From an uncultured Lachnospiraceae bacterium (lineage in GTDB: Bacteria > Bacillota > Clostridia > Lachnospirales > Lachnospiraceae): a stretch of 9,045 bases of DNA. Where the stretch lies: assembly GCA_948438565.1 (NCBI GenBank), contig CAOJLW010000084.1, positions 1-9,045 on the forward strand. The letters run 5' to 3'. Below the pieces are notes generated by a model. That model was not told where the DNA came from, made no database searches, and saw only the letters and a list, made by a program, of their open reading frames with translations. The translations under genes were made by a program, and so were the position numbers. Below, piece after piece: positions 1-7,700 of this stretch; position 1 is the stretch's first letter; each line of letters starts with the position of its first letter.

Positions 1-779
1 CTGGTATTGGAAGAGATCCAGTATACTTTTTTATAAGTCGCCTTACTTGGCGTCGTCTTCGCTTTTAATTTTTCACTGGCTCCCTGTGACAAAACAAGGC
101 TTGTTTTATTCACTGTCACCTTAGTAGCCGCTTTTACTTTATTTTTTACTTTTACAGTTACCGTCTTTTTGGCGGTTCCAGCCTTTGCCTTTACTGTAAT
201 TTTAGCAGTTCCGACTTTTTTTGCTGTGATCTTGCCGCTCTTGCTGACAGTGGCAACGCTTTTTTTGCTGCTGCTGTATGTCATCTTTTTATTGGACGCG
301 TTATAGGGCGTAACGCCGTTCTTAAGCGTAACGCTCTTACCCTTCTGCATCACAAGCGTTGCAGCCGTATGGATTCGATCCACCCCTTGCTTTACCGTGA
401 TTTTACAGGTCGCCGTCACATTTTCATTGGTCTTTGATGTAACAGTAATCGTTGCCGTACCGATTGCTTTTGCCTTTACTTTTCCTTTTGAATTTACGGT
501 AGCGACATCCGGATCATTTGATTCGTATGTAACTGCTTTAGAAGCCTTCTTGGGACTTACTGATTTTACCTTCAGGTTAAAGCTCTTTCCTACATACAAC
601 GTCTTTTTTGTAGCTGTCAGCGTAATTTTCTTTGCCGCAGCCGCATCAGTATCTGTCAATACCGATACCTTCTCATTGGTTGCCGCCCCTACGTGTGTCG
701 GTACCACAAAAACGCTGGTACAGGTCACTACAAATGCAAGCAACAACGCTATGACTCGAGGCATTGTTTTTCTCTCCAT
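1..779 (-). CDS. Secreted lysine-rich protein with bacterial Ig-like (BIG2) domains, C-terminus beyond left edge
   Basis: The reading frame starts at ATG 779 and stays open to the left edge, giving 259 residues without a stop, so the 3' end is missing. The start is supported by an AAAGGAGG-type ribosome binding site at 789-796, 9 nt upstream. Residues 1-32 form a signal peptide: basic MERK start, hydrophobic core around ALLLAFVV, and a likely signal peptidase I cut after VGA (residue 32). After a short linker come repeated BIG2-type domains at about 51-131 and 133-213, with a third starting near 216. Each has the usual pattern: L-x-x-G-K/Q near the start, then S(N/S)xxxVATV-S/N-x-x-G-K, then G-T-A-x-I-T-V. 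The residues visible after the signal peptide include about 46 Lys and 1 Arg against 9 Asp/Glu, which is strikingly basic. BIG2 domains are structural modules of surface or secreted proteins. Any catalytic or binding domain would lie in the unseen C-terminal part, so the function is not assigned. It lies downstream of glgP on the same strand but has its own promoter. Confidence 0.85.
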   Translation of the reverse strand, partial: MERKTMPRVIALLLAFVVTCTSVFVVPTHVGAATNEKVSVLTDTDAAAAKKITLTATKKTLYVGKSFNLKVKSVSPKKASKAVTYESNDPDVATVNSKGKVKAKAIGTATITVTSKTNENVTATCKITVKQGVDRIHTAATLVMQKGKSVTLKNGVTPYNASNKKMTYSSSKKSVATVSKSGKITAKKVGTAKITVKAKAGTAKKTVTVKVKNKVKAATKVTVNKTSLVLSQGASEKLKAKTTPSKATYKKVYWISSNT

Positions 780-829
780 GAGCCAAATCCTCCTTTAAAT
801 TTTGTATGAAACAATATCTAATCCTTTTT

Positions 830-857
830 AGTTTACACGAAACAGCAAAAAAGTCAA
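830..857 (-). promoter_or_regulatory. Sigma-A-like promoter of the BIG2-domain gene
   Basis: Read on the minus strand, a -35 box TTGACT (852-857) and a -10 box TAAACT (830-835) are separated by 16 bp. Transcription would start near 823, giving a leader of about 45 nt that contains the ribosome binding site at 789-796. The -35 box matches the consensus at 5 of 6 positions; the -10 box is weaker. Predicted by eye only. Confidence 0.6.
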
Positions 858-864
858 TCCTAAT

Positions 865-879
865 TTGCATTTTTTGCAA
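865..879. promoter_or_regulatory. Small inverted repeat just upstream of the BIG2-gene promoter, possible operator
   Basis: TTGCA and TGCAA are perfect 5-bp inverted arms around a 5-bp T-rich spacer. The element sits 7 bp upstream of the -35 box, a position where an activator could bind. The arms are short and the region is AT-rich, so it may be chance. No regulator family is assigned. Confidence 0.25.
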
Positions 880-914
880 CCCTGCAGCATTATATATTGT
901 TCCTACTGATCATT

Positions 915-943
915 ATTGTATCTGATTGCCGGTATTTATGCAA
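915..943 (-). promoter_or_regulatory. Possible second, weaker promoter upstream of the BIG2-domain gene
   Basis: On the minus strand a -10-like TACAAT (915-920; 5 of 6 consensus) lies 17 bp after TTGCAT (938-943; only 3 of 6). It falls in the 191-bp gap between the glgP stop codon and the BIG2 gene. The spacing is ideal but the -35 box is poor, so this is a weak candidate. Confidence 0.25.
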
Positions 944-970
944 TACGCAATTCTTTCCAGCATATCTACA

Positions 971-3226
971 TTAGAGTTTCCATACTTCGCTGTTATATTG
1001 TGCAATTGTCCGGTCTGAAGAAAAGAACCCGGCTTTGCTGATATTAGCCAGCATTTTTTTTGCCCATTCTCTGCGATTTTCATATTCCTTCAACGCTTTT
1101 TCCTTTTCTTCTATATAAGACTTCAAATCCAACAGCGTCATAAACCAATCTTTGGAAAGCAATTCCTTATAAAGCCGTCTTAAGCATTCCTCCTGGCCAA
1201 GGGTGAGCAGGGTATCGCTGACAATAAAATCTACCGCGCGCCGGATCTGCGGATCGTTTTCATAAAAATCCTTCGAGACATAATCCGCTTTTTCATAATG
1301 TTGGATCACGTCGTCGCTTGACTCTCCAAAGATATAAATGTTGTCCTGTCCCACCAGATCCGCGATTTCTACATTGGCCCCGTCCATGGTTCCAAGAGCT
1401 ACCGCGCCGTTTAACATAAACTTCATATTGCTGGTGCCGCTGGCCTCTTTGGAAGCCAGAGAAATCTGTTCATGGATATCTGCCGCCGGAATTAATTTTT
1501 CAGCCAGAGTAACATTATAATTTTCGACCATGACAACCTTTAAATAAGGCGATACGTCCGGATCTTGATCAATTAACTGTTGCAGGCAGAGAATCAGATG
1601 AATGATATCTTTTGCAATCACATAAGCCGGCGCCGCTTTCGCTCCAAAAATAACCGTAATCGGCGTAGACGGCTTGACGCCGCTTTTAATTTCAAAATAT
1701 TTATGGATGACATACAACGCATTCATCTGTTGGCGTTTATATTCATGCAGCCGCTTGATCTGGATATCAAAGATGGAGTCTCCGTTTAAAGCAATGCCCT
1801 GGGTACGCTCTAAATAATCCTTTAACTCTTCTTTACAGGCAATCTTAACCCCTAACAGACGATTTAAAACCATATCGTTATCCGCATAGGCCGCTAATTT
1901 TTCCAACTCCATGGCGTCTTTTTTAAAGCCTGGCCCAATCAGCTCTTCAATCAGAGAAGCAAGTCTGGGGTTACAGTGCAATAACCAGCGGCGGAACGTA
2001 ATACCGTTTGTCTTATTGTTAAACTTCTCCGGATAGATTCTATAAAAATTATGCAGCTCGGAATTTTTTAAAATCTCCGTATGCAAATAAGCCACTCCGT
2101 TGACGCTATAACCATAATGGATATCGATATGCGCCATATGAACTCTGTTTTCATCATCGATGATATATACGGACTCATCGCGGTATCGCTTCATCACACG
2201 GTTATTGAGTTCATAAATAATCGGCATTAACTGCGGCACCGCTTTCTTTAGATAACGAACCGGCCATTTTTCCAGGGCTTCCGCCAAAATGGTGTGGTTG
2301 GTATAGGCGCAGGTCTTAGAAACAATATCGATCGCCTCGTCCATCAAAATGCCTCGCTCCATCAACAGACGGATAAGCTCTGGAATCACCATGGTCGGAT
2401 GCGTATCATTAATTTGGATGGTCGCATACCGATAGAGCTCATGCAGGCTATGCCCTCTTTGCAATACCTCGTCTAAAATCAGCCGCGCACCGCTGCTGAC
2501 CATAAAATATTGCTGATAAATACGAAGTATCTGCCCTTTTTCATCACTGTCGTCCGGATATAAAAACAAGGTCAGGTTCTTGGCCAAATCCTCTTTATCA
2601 AAATCAATGCCTTCCCCTTCCACAATACTTTCATCTATCGTTTCCACATCAAACAAATGCAGCTTTGTCGTACGGTTGCCATAACCGGTCACATCGATAT
2701 CATACATCCTGGAATTTAAAGTAAAGCCGCCAAAAGAAATCGGATACACCGTATCGGTTTTGGTCAGCCAGCTTTCCTTTTCCATCCATGGATTGGGCGT
2801 CTCCTGCTGGAGGTTGTCCCGAAATACCTGTTTAAATAAACCATAGTGGTAATTCAGGCCAATGCCGTCTCCATTTAAGCCAAGGGTGGCAATGGAATCC
2901 AGAAAACAGGCCGCAAGCCTGCCAAGGCCGCCATTGCCCAAGGACGGCTCCGGCTCGATCGTTTCAATTTCACTCAGCTGCTTGCCATTTTCTGAGAGCA
3001 GTTTTTCCACATCATCATAAATGCCCAGATTAATTAAATTATTAGACAACAATTTACCAATTAAAAATTCTGCGGAGATATAGTAGAGTTTTCGCTTCCC
3101 TTGATTGCTTACCTTTTCTCCCGCCATCCTCTTTGTCATTTCCAGCAATGCATAATACAGCTCCTGATTGGTGCAGTCCCGAATGGATTTGCCGTATCTT
3201 GCTGTAACGATTTCAGCTAAATTCAT
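971..3226 (-). CDS. glgP: Glycogen/starch/maltodextrin phosphorylase (GT35 family)
   Basis: A complete 751-residue alpha-glucan phosphorylase. It releases glucose-1-phosphate from the non-reducing ends of alpha-1,4-glucans using inorganic phosphate and pyridoxal phosphate, in the cytoplasm, during glycogen or maltodextrin breakdown. Family motifs are intact. YYISAEFLIG lies near residue 48. The glycine-rich LGNGGLGRL is at 96-103. NDTHPT starts at 273, and NGITFRRWL near 407. RLHEYKRQ at 492-499 belongs to the phosphate/active-site region. EASGTSNMKFMLNGA holds the PLP-binding Lys602, followed by GTMDGANVEI. The length is somewhat shorter than the roughly 800-residue enzymes of E. coli and B. 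subtilis, but no core motif is missing. The open frame extends 10 codons upstream to a GTG at 3256. ATG 3226 is preferred because an AGGAGGAG site sits directly before it, whereas the GTG has no good ribosome binding site and lies almost at the predicted transcript start. No other glycogen genes are in the window, so the natural substrate (glycogen or maltodextrin) cannot be told. No clear intrinsic terminator follows the TAA stop. Confidence 0.96.
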   Translation of the reverse strand: MNLAEIVTARYGKSIRDCTNQELYYALLEMTKRMAGEKVSNQGKRKLYYISAEFLIGKLLSNNLINLGIYDDVEKLLSENGKQLSEIETIEPEPSLGNGGLGRLAACFLDSIATLGLNGDGIGLNYHYGLFKQVFRDNLQQETPNPWMEKESWLTKTDTVYPISFGGFTLNSRMYDIDVTGYGNRTTKLHLFDVETIDESIVEGEGIDFDKEDLAKNLTLFLYPDDSDEKGQILRIYQQYFMVSSGARLILDEVLQRGHSLHELYRYATIQINDTHPTMVIPELIRLLMERGILMDEAIDIVSKTCAYTNHTILAEALEKWPVRYLKKAVPQLMPIIYELNNRVMKRYRDESVYIIDDENRVHMAHIDIHYGYSVNGVAYLHTEILKNSELHNFYRIYPEKFNNKTNGITFRRWLLHCNPRLASLIEELIGPGFKKDAMELEKLAAYADNDMVLNRLLGVKIACKEELKDYLERTQGIALNGDSIFDIQIKRLHEYKRQQMNALYVIHKYFEIKSGVKPSTPITVIFGAKAAPAYVIAKDIIHLILCLQQLIDQDPDVSPYLKVVMVENYNVTLAEKLIPAADIHEQISLASKEASGTSNMKFMLNGAVALGTMDGANVEIADLVGQDNIYIFGESSDDVIQHYEKADYVSKDFYENDPQIRRAVDFIVSDTLLTLGQEECLRRLYKELLSKDWFMTLLDLKSYIEEKEKALKEYENRREWAKKMLANISKAGFFSSDRTIAQYNSEVWKL

Positions 3227-3229
3227 ATT

Positions 3230-3237
3230 CTCCTCCT
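3230..3237 (-). promoter_or_regulatory. Ribosome binding site that fixes the glgP start
   Basis: On the minus strand AGGAGGAG has its GGAGG core 5 nt before ATG 3226. In the longer frame from GTG 3256 these bases would have to encode a Ser-Glu-Glu-Glu-Asn stretch, a common sign that a start has been placed too far upstream. Confidence 0.85.
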
Positions 3238-3267
3238 CTGATTTTTCCATGATCACCTATAGGATCT

Positions 3268-3296
3268 ATTATAGCTCCGCTTTTTTCATTTGTCTA
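3268..3296 (-). promoter_or_regulatory. Sigma-A-like promoter of glgP
   Basis: On the minus strand TAGACA (3291-3296; 5 of 6 to TTGACA) and a perfect TATAAT (3268-3273) are separated by exactly 17 bp. Transcription would begin near 3261, giving a leader of about 35 nt before ATG 3226. No catabolite-repression (cre) palindrome is evident over it. Confidence 0.75.
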
Positions 3297-3328
3297 TGAG
3301 AAGTTTCAACAGATTCCATAATTAGGGT

Positions 3329-3356
3329 TTGCCTTTTGAAATAAAAATTATATAAA
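3329..3356 (+). promoter_or_regulatory. Candidate upstream promoter of the CNNM/CorC-type gene
   Basis: TTGCCT (3329-3334; 4 of 6) and TATAAA (3351-3356; 5 of 6) with a 16-bp spacer. The predicted start near 3363 would give a leader of about 60 nt, too short for a known Mg2+-sensing riboswitch such as the M-box. Confidence 0.4.
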
Positions 3357-3372
3357 GAATCGGCCTATCGTA

Positions 3373-3400
3373 TTGACGAAATCTAAAAAATCTGTAAAAT
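3373..3400 (+). promoter_or_regulatory. Candidate downstream promoter of the CNNM/CorC-type gene
   Basis: TTGACG (3373-3378; 5 of 6) and TAAAAT (3395-3400; 5 of 6) with a 16-bp spacer. The boxes fit better than those of the upstream candidate. However, transcription would begin near 3407, almost on the ribosome binding site at 3408-3415, leaving a leader of only about 16 nt. Confidence 0.5.
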
Positions 3401-3407
3401 TTAGGAT

Positions 3408-3415
3408 AAGGAGGT
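3408..3415 (+). promoter_or_regulatory. Ribosome binding site supporting the TTG start at 3423
   Basis: AAGGAGGT is a near-perfect anti-16S match 7 nt before TTG 3423. No ATG or GTG lies at a suitable distance, so this site decides for the TTG start. A strong ribosome binding site may offset the weaker start codon. Confidence 0.85.
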
Positions 3416-3422
3416 AATTTTT

Positions 3423-4691
3423 TTGGACTCACAATCAATTACACAGCTTATTATTTTAATATTTTTACTGCTGCTGTCCGCTTTCTTTTCTTCTGCGGAA
3501 ACCGCTTTTACCACGGCCAACCGCATTCGAATGCGTACACTGGCAACAAGCGGCAATAAACAAGCCGCACGAGTGCTTACGATTACAGATGATATGCATA
3601 AGATGCTTTCCGCTATCCTAATCGGCAACAATATTGTCAACCTGTCCGCTTCTTCGATTGCCACTACCCTGGCCATCCGGCTTTTTGGGAGCATCGGCGC
3701 AGGCATTGCAACCGGGATATTAACGATTCTAATTTTAATTTTTGGGGAAATTTCACCCAAAACGCTGGCTACCATCCATGCCGACAAAATTGCTCTGACC
3801 TACGCGTCGGCCATCCATGGACTGATGTATATCCTGACGCCGATTATTTATATTATCAACCAGCTTTCTATGGGATTTTTAAAGCTTTTGCGCGTCAATC
3901 CACACGCTCAAAAAGCGACTATGACCGAAGAAGAGTTTAAAACCATCGTGGACGTCGGTCACGAAACCGGAGTCCTGTTAAATTCCGAGCACGAATTTAT
4001 TAACAACGTCTTTGACTTTGGCGACTCCCAGGCAAAAGAAATTATGATTCCGAGAATCGATATGACCTTTGCCCGTCTGGACTGTACCTTCGATGAATTA
4101 ATCGATATCTTCCGGGAACATAAATTCACCCGGCTTCCTGTATATGAGGATAATACGGACAATGTCATCGGTATTATCAATATGAAAGATCTGTTGTTAT
4201 GCGAAGATCGGATACACTTTCATGTATGCGACCTGATGCGGGAACCCTATTTTACGTATGAGCAAAAAAATACATCCGAGCTGTTTTTGGAAATGCAGAA
4301 AAAATCCATTAATATTGCCATCGTACTCGATGAATATGGCGTAACGGCCGGTATGATCACGTTAGAGGATTTATTAGAAGAAATTGTCGGTGAAATACGG
4401 GATGAATATGATGCAGACGAAGAAGATCCTCTGATCAAAATCAACGAGCGGGAATATTATGTTCAGGGTTCAATGAATTTAGAGGACTTGTGCGATAAAC
4501 TGCACCTTCCTTTCTATTCTGAGGATTATGATACGATTGGCGGATATTTAATCGGCCTTTTAGACCACCTGCCGGAAAAAAATGAAATTATCATTACCGA
4601 TGAGGATATCCTGCTGCAAGTAAGTCAGATGGACAAAAATCGTATTGAAAAAATATATATGAAGCTTCCTGCCAAACAGGAAGAAACATAA
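3423..4691 (+). CDS. CNNM/CorC-type membrane protein (DUF21 - CBS pair - CorC_HlyC), probable Mg2+ transporter
   Basis: A complete 422-residue integral membrane protein. The DUF21 transmembrane domain spans about residues 5-150, with hydrophobic segments near 7-28, 62-88, 91-112 and 127-148. It carries family motifs: SSAETAF (23-29), GNNIVN (68-73) and GEISPKT (108-114), whose Ser, Asn and Glu residues correspond to polar intramembrane positions linked to Mg2+ in characterised relatives. A CBS pair follows: the first begins near MIPRIDM (208-214), with RLPVYE and GIINMKDLL; the second begins near MREPYF (272) and ends around LEDLLEEIVGEI (314-325). In this family the CBS pair binds ATP and regulates transport. 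A C-terminal CorC_HlyC domain covers about 335-413. Older annotation calls such proteins hemolysins (TlyC/HlyC), but the transport role is better supported for CNNM, CorB, CorC and MpfA relatives. Whether this protein exports Mg2+ or moves another divalent ion is inference. It starts at TTG, is divergent from glgP and stands alone. Confidence 0.92.
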   Translation: MDSQSITQLIILIFLLLLSAFFSSAETAFTTANRIRMRTLATSGNKQAARVLTITDDMHKMLSAILIGNNIVNLSASSIATTLAIRLFGSIGAGIATGILTILILIFGEISPKTLATIHADKIALTYASAIHGLMYILTPIIYIINQLSMGFLKLLRVNPHAQKATMTEEEFKTIVDVGHETGVLLNSEHEFINNVFDFGDSQAKEIMIPRIDMTFARLDCTFDELIDIFREHKFTRLPVYEDNTDNVIGIINMKDLLLCEDRIHFHVCDLMREPYFTYEQKNTSELFLEMQKKSINIAIVLDEYGVTAGMITLEDLLEEIVGEIRDEYDADEEDPLIKINEREYYVQGSMNLEDLCDKLHLPFYSEDYDTIGGYLIGLLDHLPEKNEIIITDEDILLQVSQMDKNRIEKIYMKLPAKQEET

Positions 4692-4693
4692 AT

Positions 4694-4721
4694 ACAGCCA
4701 CCCATGCAAACGGGTGGCTGT
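4694..4721. terminator. Bidirectional intrinsic terminator between convergent genes
   Basis: A perfect 10-bp stem (ACAGCCACCC paired with GGGTGGCTGT) with an 8-nt loop begins 2 nt after the CNNM-type gene's TAA and ends 3 nt before the protease gene's TAG at 4725-4727. On the minus strand the stem is followed by a T-rich run (ATTTATGTTTCTT), which suits termination of the protease transcript. On the plus strand the following bases (TTAACTATTG) are a weaker tract. The whole gap between the two stop codons is 33 bp and is almost entirely this element. Confidence 0.85.
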
Positions 4722-4724
4722 TAA

Positions 4725-7700
4725 CTATTGTACTCTACACGCTCCGAAGCGTTCCAAAAAATCCGATGGATCCATGTCCAATCCGCACTGTTCCACGTAA
4801 TCCTGAATTTGTAAGACCTCTCTACGGCTAAATTTCCAGATCTCCTGCACATGATCCCAGGCGCCGCTGCCGGCTTTTAATACCGGACAAACGCCAAACG
4901 CTTTCTGAATCGGCGTCACTGATGTATATTCTTCCCCGCTTTTTTGATTGTGCAGCGCACGTTGTAATACGTCCGCATAGGCGCCGTCTCTCCAGACGGA
5001 GTCCTCGGCCAAGGTATCGATATATTCTTCTGAAATAAAGCGTACCGTACCGGTATCTAAAGCCTTCCCCGCAGTATCCGCCAAATAGATCGTCACCATT
5101 TTTTCCGTGATATTCCCCGCCCGATCCTTTGCCTGAAAGGTTACTGTCAAACCCATATCCGCTGTGGCGCCGGTAAAATCGGACGCCTGATAATCCAAAA
5201 TGACAAAAGACGTTCCCCGTTCCTTATCCTCGCCAATGGCCAAACGTCCTTCCGGGTCGTTTTTTGACTGCAATTCCAAGTCCAAAGCCACTGCCTGGGC
5301 GAGCAGATACGGTTCTGTCAAGGAGCCGTTTTGCGCATCCGACAGCGGCAAATACATATCGGCCGCATGAATCTGCGGATATTCGTCCCACACAGCATAC
5401 AGATTGAGAAACGGCATATCGGCCGCCGTATCCGATACGTCGTATTCCCCAAAATCATCGGCCGGCTTGCCAATCGTCCAATTGTCTTTTGCGGCCATAA
5501 ACAGCGAAAGTCCGATATAGCTGCCGTCTTTTCCCTGATACACCGTTTCTTTTTCCTGCTGATCCGTTTCTTTTGCCATACTCCAACCCAAAAAGCTATA
5601 GGGAACCGTCTCCATATAAGGCTTTCCGGCCTCATTATTCCATTTTCCAGTCGCAATATCGATGGTCGGTTTTTCCGTTGTTTTCACAAAATAGCGTCCC
5701 TGTTCCTCACCTTCCAGATTTGGCCTAAACTGATAGCTGTCTGTCAGATAACGGACGCTATCGCAATAATTGTTGCCCGTATCCTGTCCGTTTCCGATAT
5801 AGGCAACCATAAAACTGGTATCCCACTGCGCATACAGTGTCAGATCCCAGTCCTCCTTATGGACGTAGACGGGTTTTTCCCTGCTTAATACAATCTCATC
5901 CTCACTGGCAATTCTGGGCGTCAGGCTGTAACCCATAAAGCGGTATAGCTTGGCCAACTTTTCATTTGGCACAACCGCCGCCTCATATGAAATTGTCACT
6001 GGCTTACGTTTTTCTTTAAAACAGGTATCCGGACAGATCACCGGAGGATCGTAAAGCGTTCCATCCTCCGACTCTCCCAAAGCCGCAAGCTCTTGTTTGC
6101 TTAAATTGGGATGAAACTGAACCGCATACATATCTTCCCAATTGGCATAGACGGTACTGTCTTTTTTAAAATACCGATAATCCCCTTCCATATTGATGTT
6201 AGCCGCCAAAGCGCCATCCGGCCCCGCCAAGCGATTGCCGTTGCCGTCCCGTCTGGTATAATAACCCAAAAATTTTTGTTGGCGTATTCCTTCTAACAGC
6301 ATATCGTCTTTCCGCGTTTTTTGTGGAATCTCGATTTTATGATTCGGAAAGGTTCGTCGAAATTCCGCATCTCTGTAAAAGCCTACGCCATATTGCTCAT
6401 ATATCTCCCGCGTCCCTTGGTTTATATTGGCGCCCTGACTGTCCGTTGTAATCCGAATTACCGTCGGTTTCCACTGCGCATACAAGGTCACCGTCTCATT
6501 ATTTTTATAAGACAAATTTTTTACCGTATTCTTTTTTAACGCCGTTCCTCGTTTCGACTTACTCCATCCGGTAAATGTATATCCGATTCGGGAGAATCCG
6601 TTTTTTTGCAGCTTGATTTCTTTTCCACAATAGATATTGTTCTGCGGCATGGTCTCTCCTGTATCCGCCCCATTTCCGTGATAGACGATATGATATTTTT
6701 TCCGCGGAACCCGAATCGTAATTTCCTGGGCCTGATCGGTCACTGAGTAGCTGGCCGTGCCGGCTGACATAAATTCCGACGTGCCAGTATCCGCATATTG
6801 CCAGCCGGGTATTACGGCGCCTGCCGGATAATAGCCACAGATGTGCTCTGTCGATGCAGCAGGATACTGCCCGTTGACATCCATATACTGATACGCAATT
6901 TTTTGCAGATATTGATACCCCTGTTTCCACCAGGCGCCGTTGACATCGTATCCGCTGCCTCCTATAGCCGCCCCACAGGCATAGCCGCATTGCAGCCATC
7001 GTTCTCCGTTTTGGAGCTGGCCATTGACTCCATAATGCCAAATGCCGTTGCTAAAATCATGCGCAAGCTGCGGCATCTCTTCCGTACCTGTCTGTGCGCC
7101 CGCCGGTTTGCCGCAGTTGCTACAGATTTTGGCACGGGTATGGCAGCGCGATCCCGCCTGGCTGCAAGACGGCTGCTGTGTAATGCTCCAGTCACCCCAC
7201 GCTCCCCATTGCGCTGCAAAAGGATTCGAAAAATTTAATTGATAGGTCTGCACTTTATTTTCCTTGGCCAACTCTAAATCACCGACGCCGACCATCAGTT
7301 TACATTGACTGCTGCGTGTATCCGCGCATAAATTTGTTCCATAGCTGACAAAACCTCCGGACCATAAATCACTGCCATGATTTTCATTTAACGGCTCTGA
7401 TTTTGTCTGCCCGATCATTTTCGTATGCGCCTCTTTCGCCACGGAAATCCCGCTTATCCCAACCTGTCCTATCGTATTGATATGTCCGTTGTCGTCAGTA
7501 AACGTTTTGACATTGTCCACCTTGGCCTCTGACAGGCTGATGGCTCCGGCATTGACGCCGGAAATACTAATCTGCGGATTGTCCGCAGGATTGGTTGTCG
7601 TTCCGAAAAAACGCACATGCAGCGTACATTTTGTCCTGTTTTGATTTGTAGTCAGACAGACTTTTCGCGTCGTATTTTGGATATACATATAATATGTGCC

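Noticed and set aside
397..798. Hydrophobic 133-codon open frame on the plus strand
   Set aside because: It is antisense to the lysine-rich BIG2 gene. Lys codons (AAA/AAG) read as Phe/Leu on the other strand, which makes a false membrane-like protein. It has no ribosome binding site.
673..879. 68-codon minus-strand frame overlapping the BIG2 gene start
   Set aside because: It covers the promoter and signal peptide region in a different frame and has no ribosome binding site or recognisable composition.
924..951. Hairpin downstream of glgP as an intrinsic terminator
   Set aside because: The stem is AT-rich and interrupted, and no T-run follows on the minus strand.
3227..3422. Search for a cre site or a Mg2+ riboswitch in the divergent intergenic region
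   Set aside because: No TGWNANCGNTNWCA-like palindrome is seen, and the plus-strand leader is at most about 60 nt, too short for an M-box.
3401..3787. 128-codon minus-strand frame at the start of the CNNM-type gene
   Set aside because: It is a shadow of the real plus-strand gene, which has complete family motifs. It has no ribosome binding site.
4725..5100. Sortase signal or C-terminal membrane anchor in the protease
   Set aside because: No LPXTG-like motif, no hydrophobic segment and no basic tail; the protein ends in FGACRVQ.
5331..5888. 185-codon plus-strand frame, and a similar 146-codon one at 6798-7238
   Set aside because: Both are antisense to the protease gene, with Arg/Ile/Pro-rich composition typical of shadow frames and no ribosome binding site or family resemblance.
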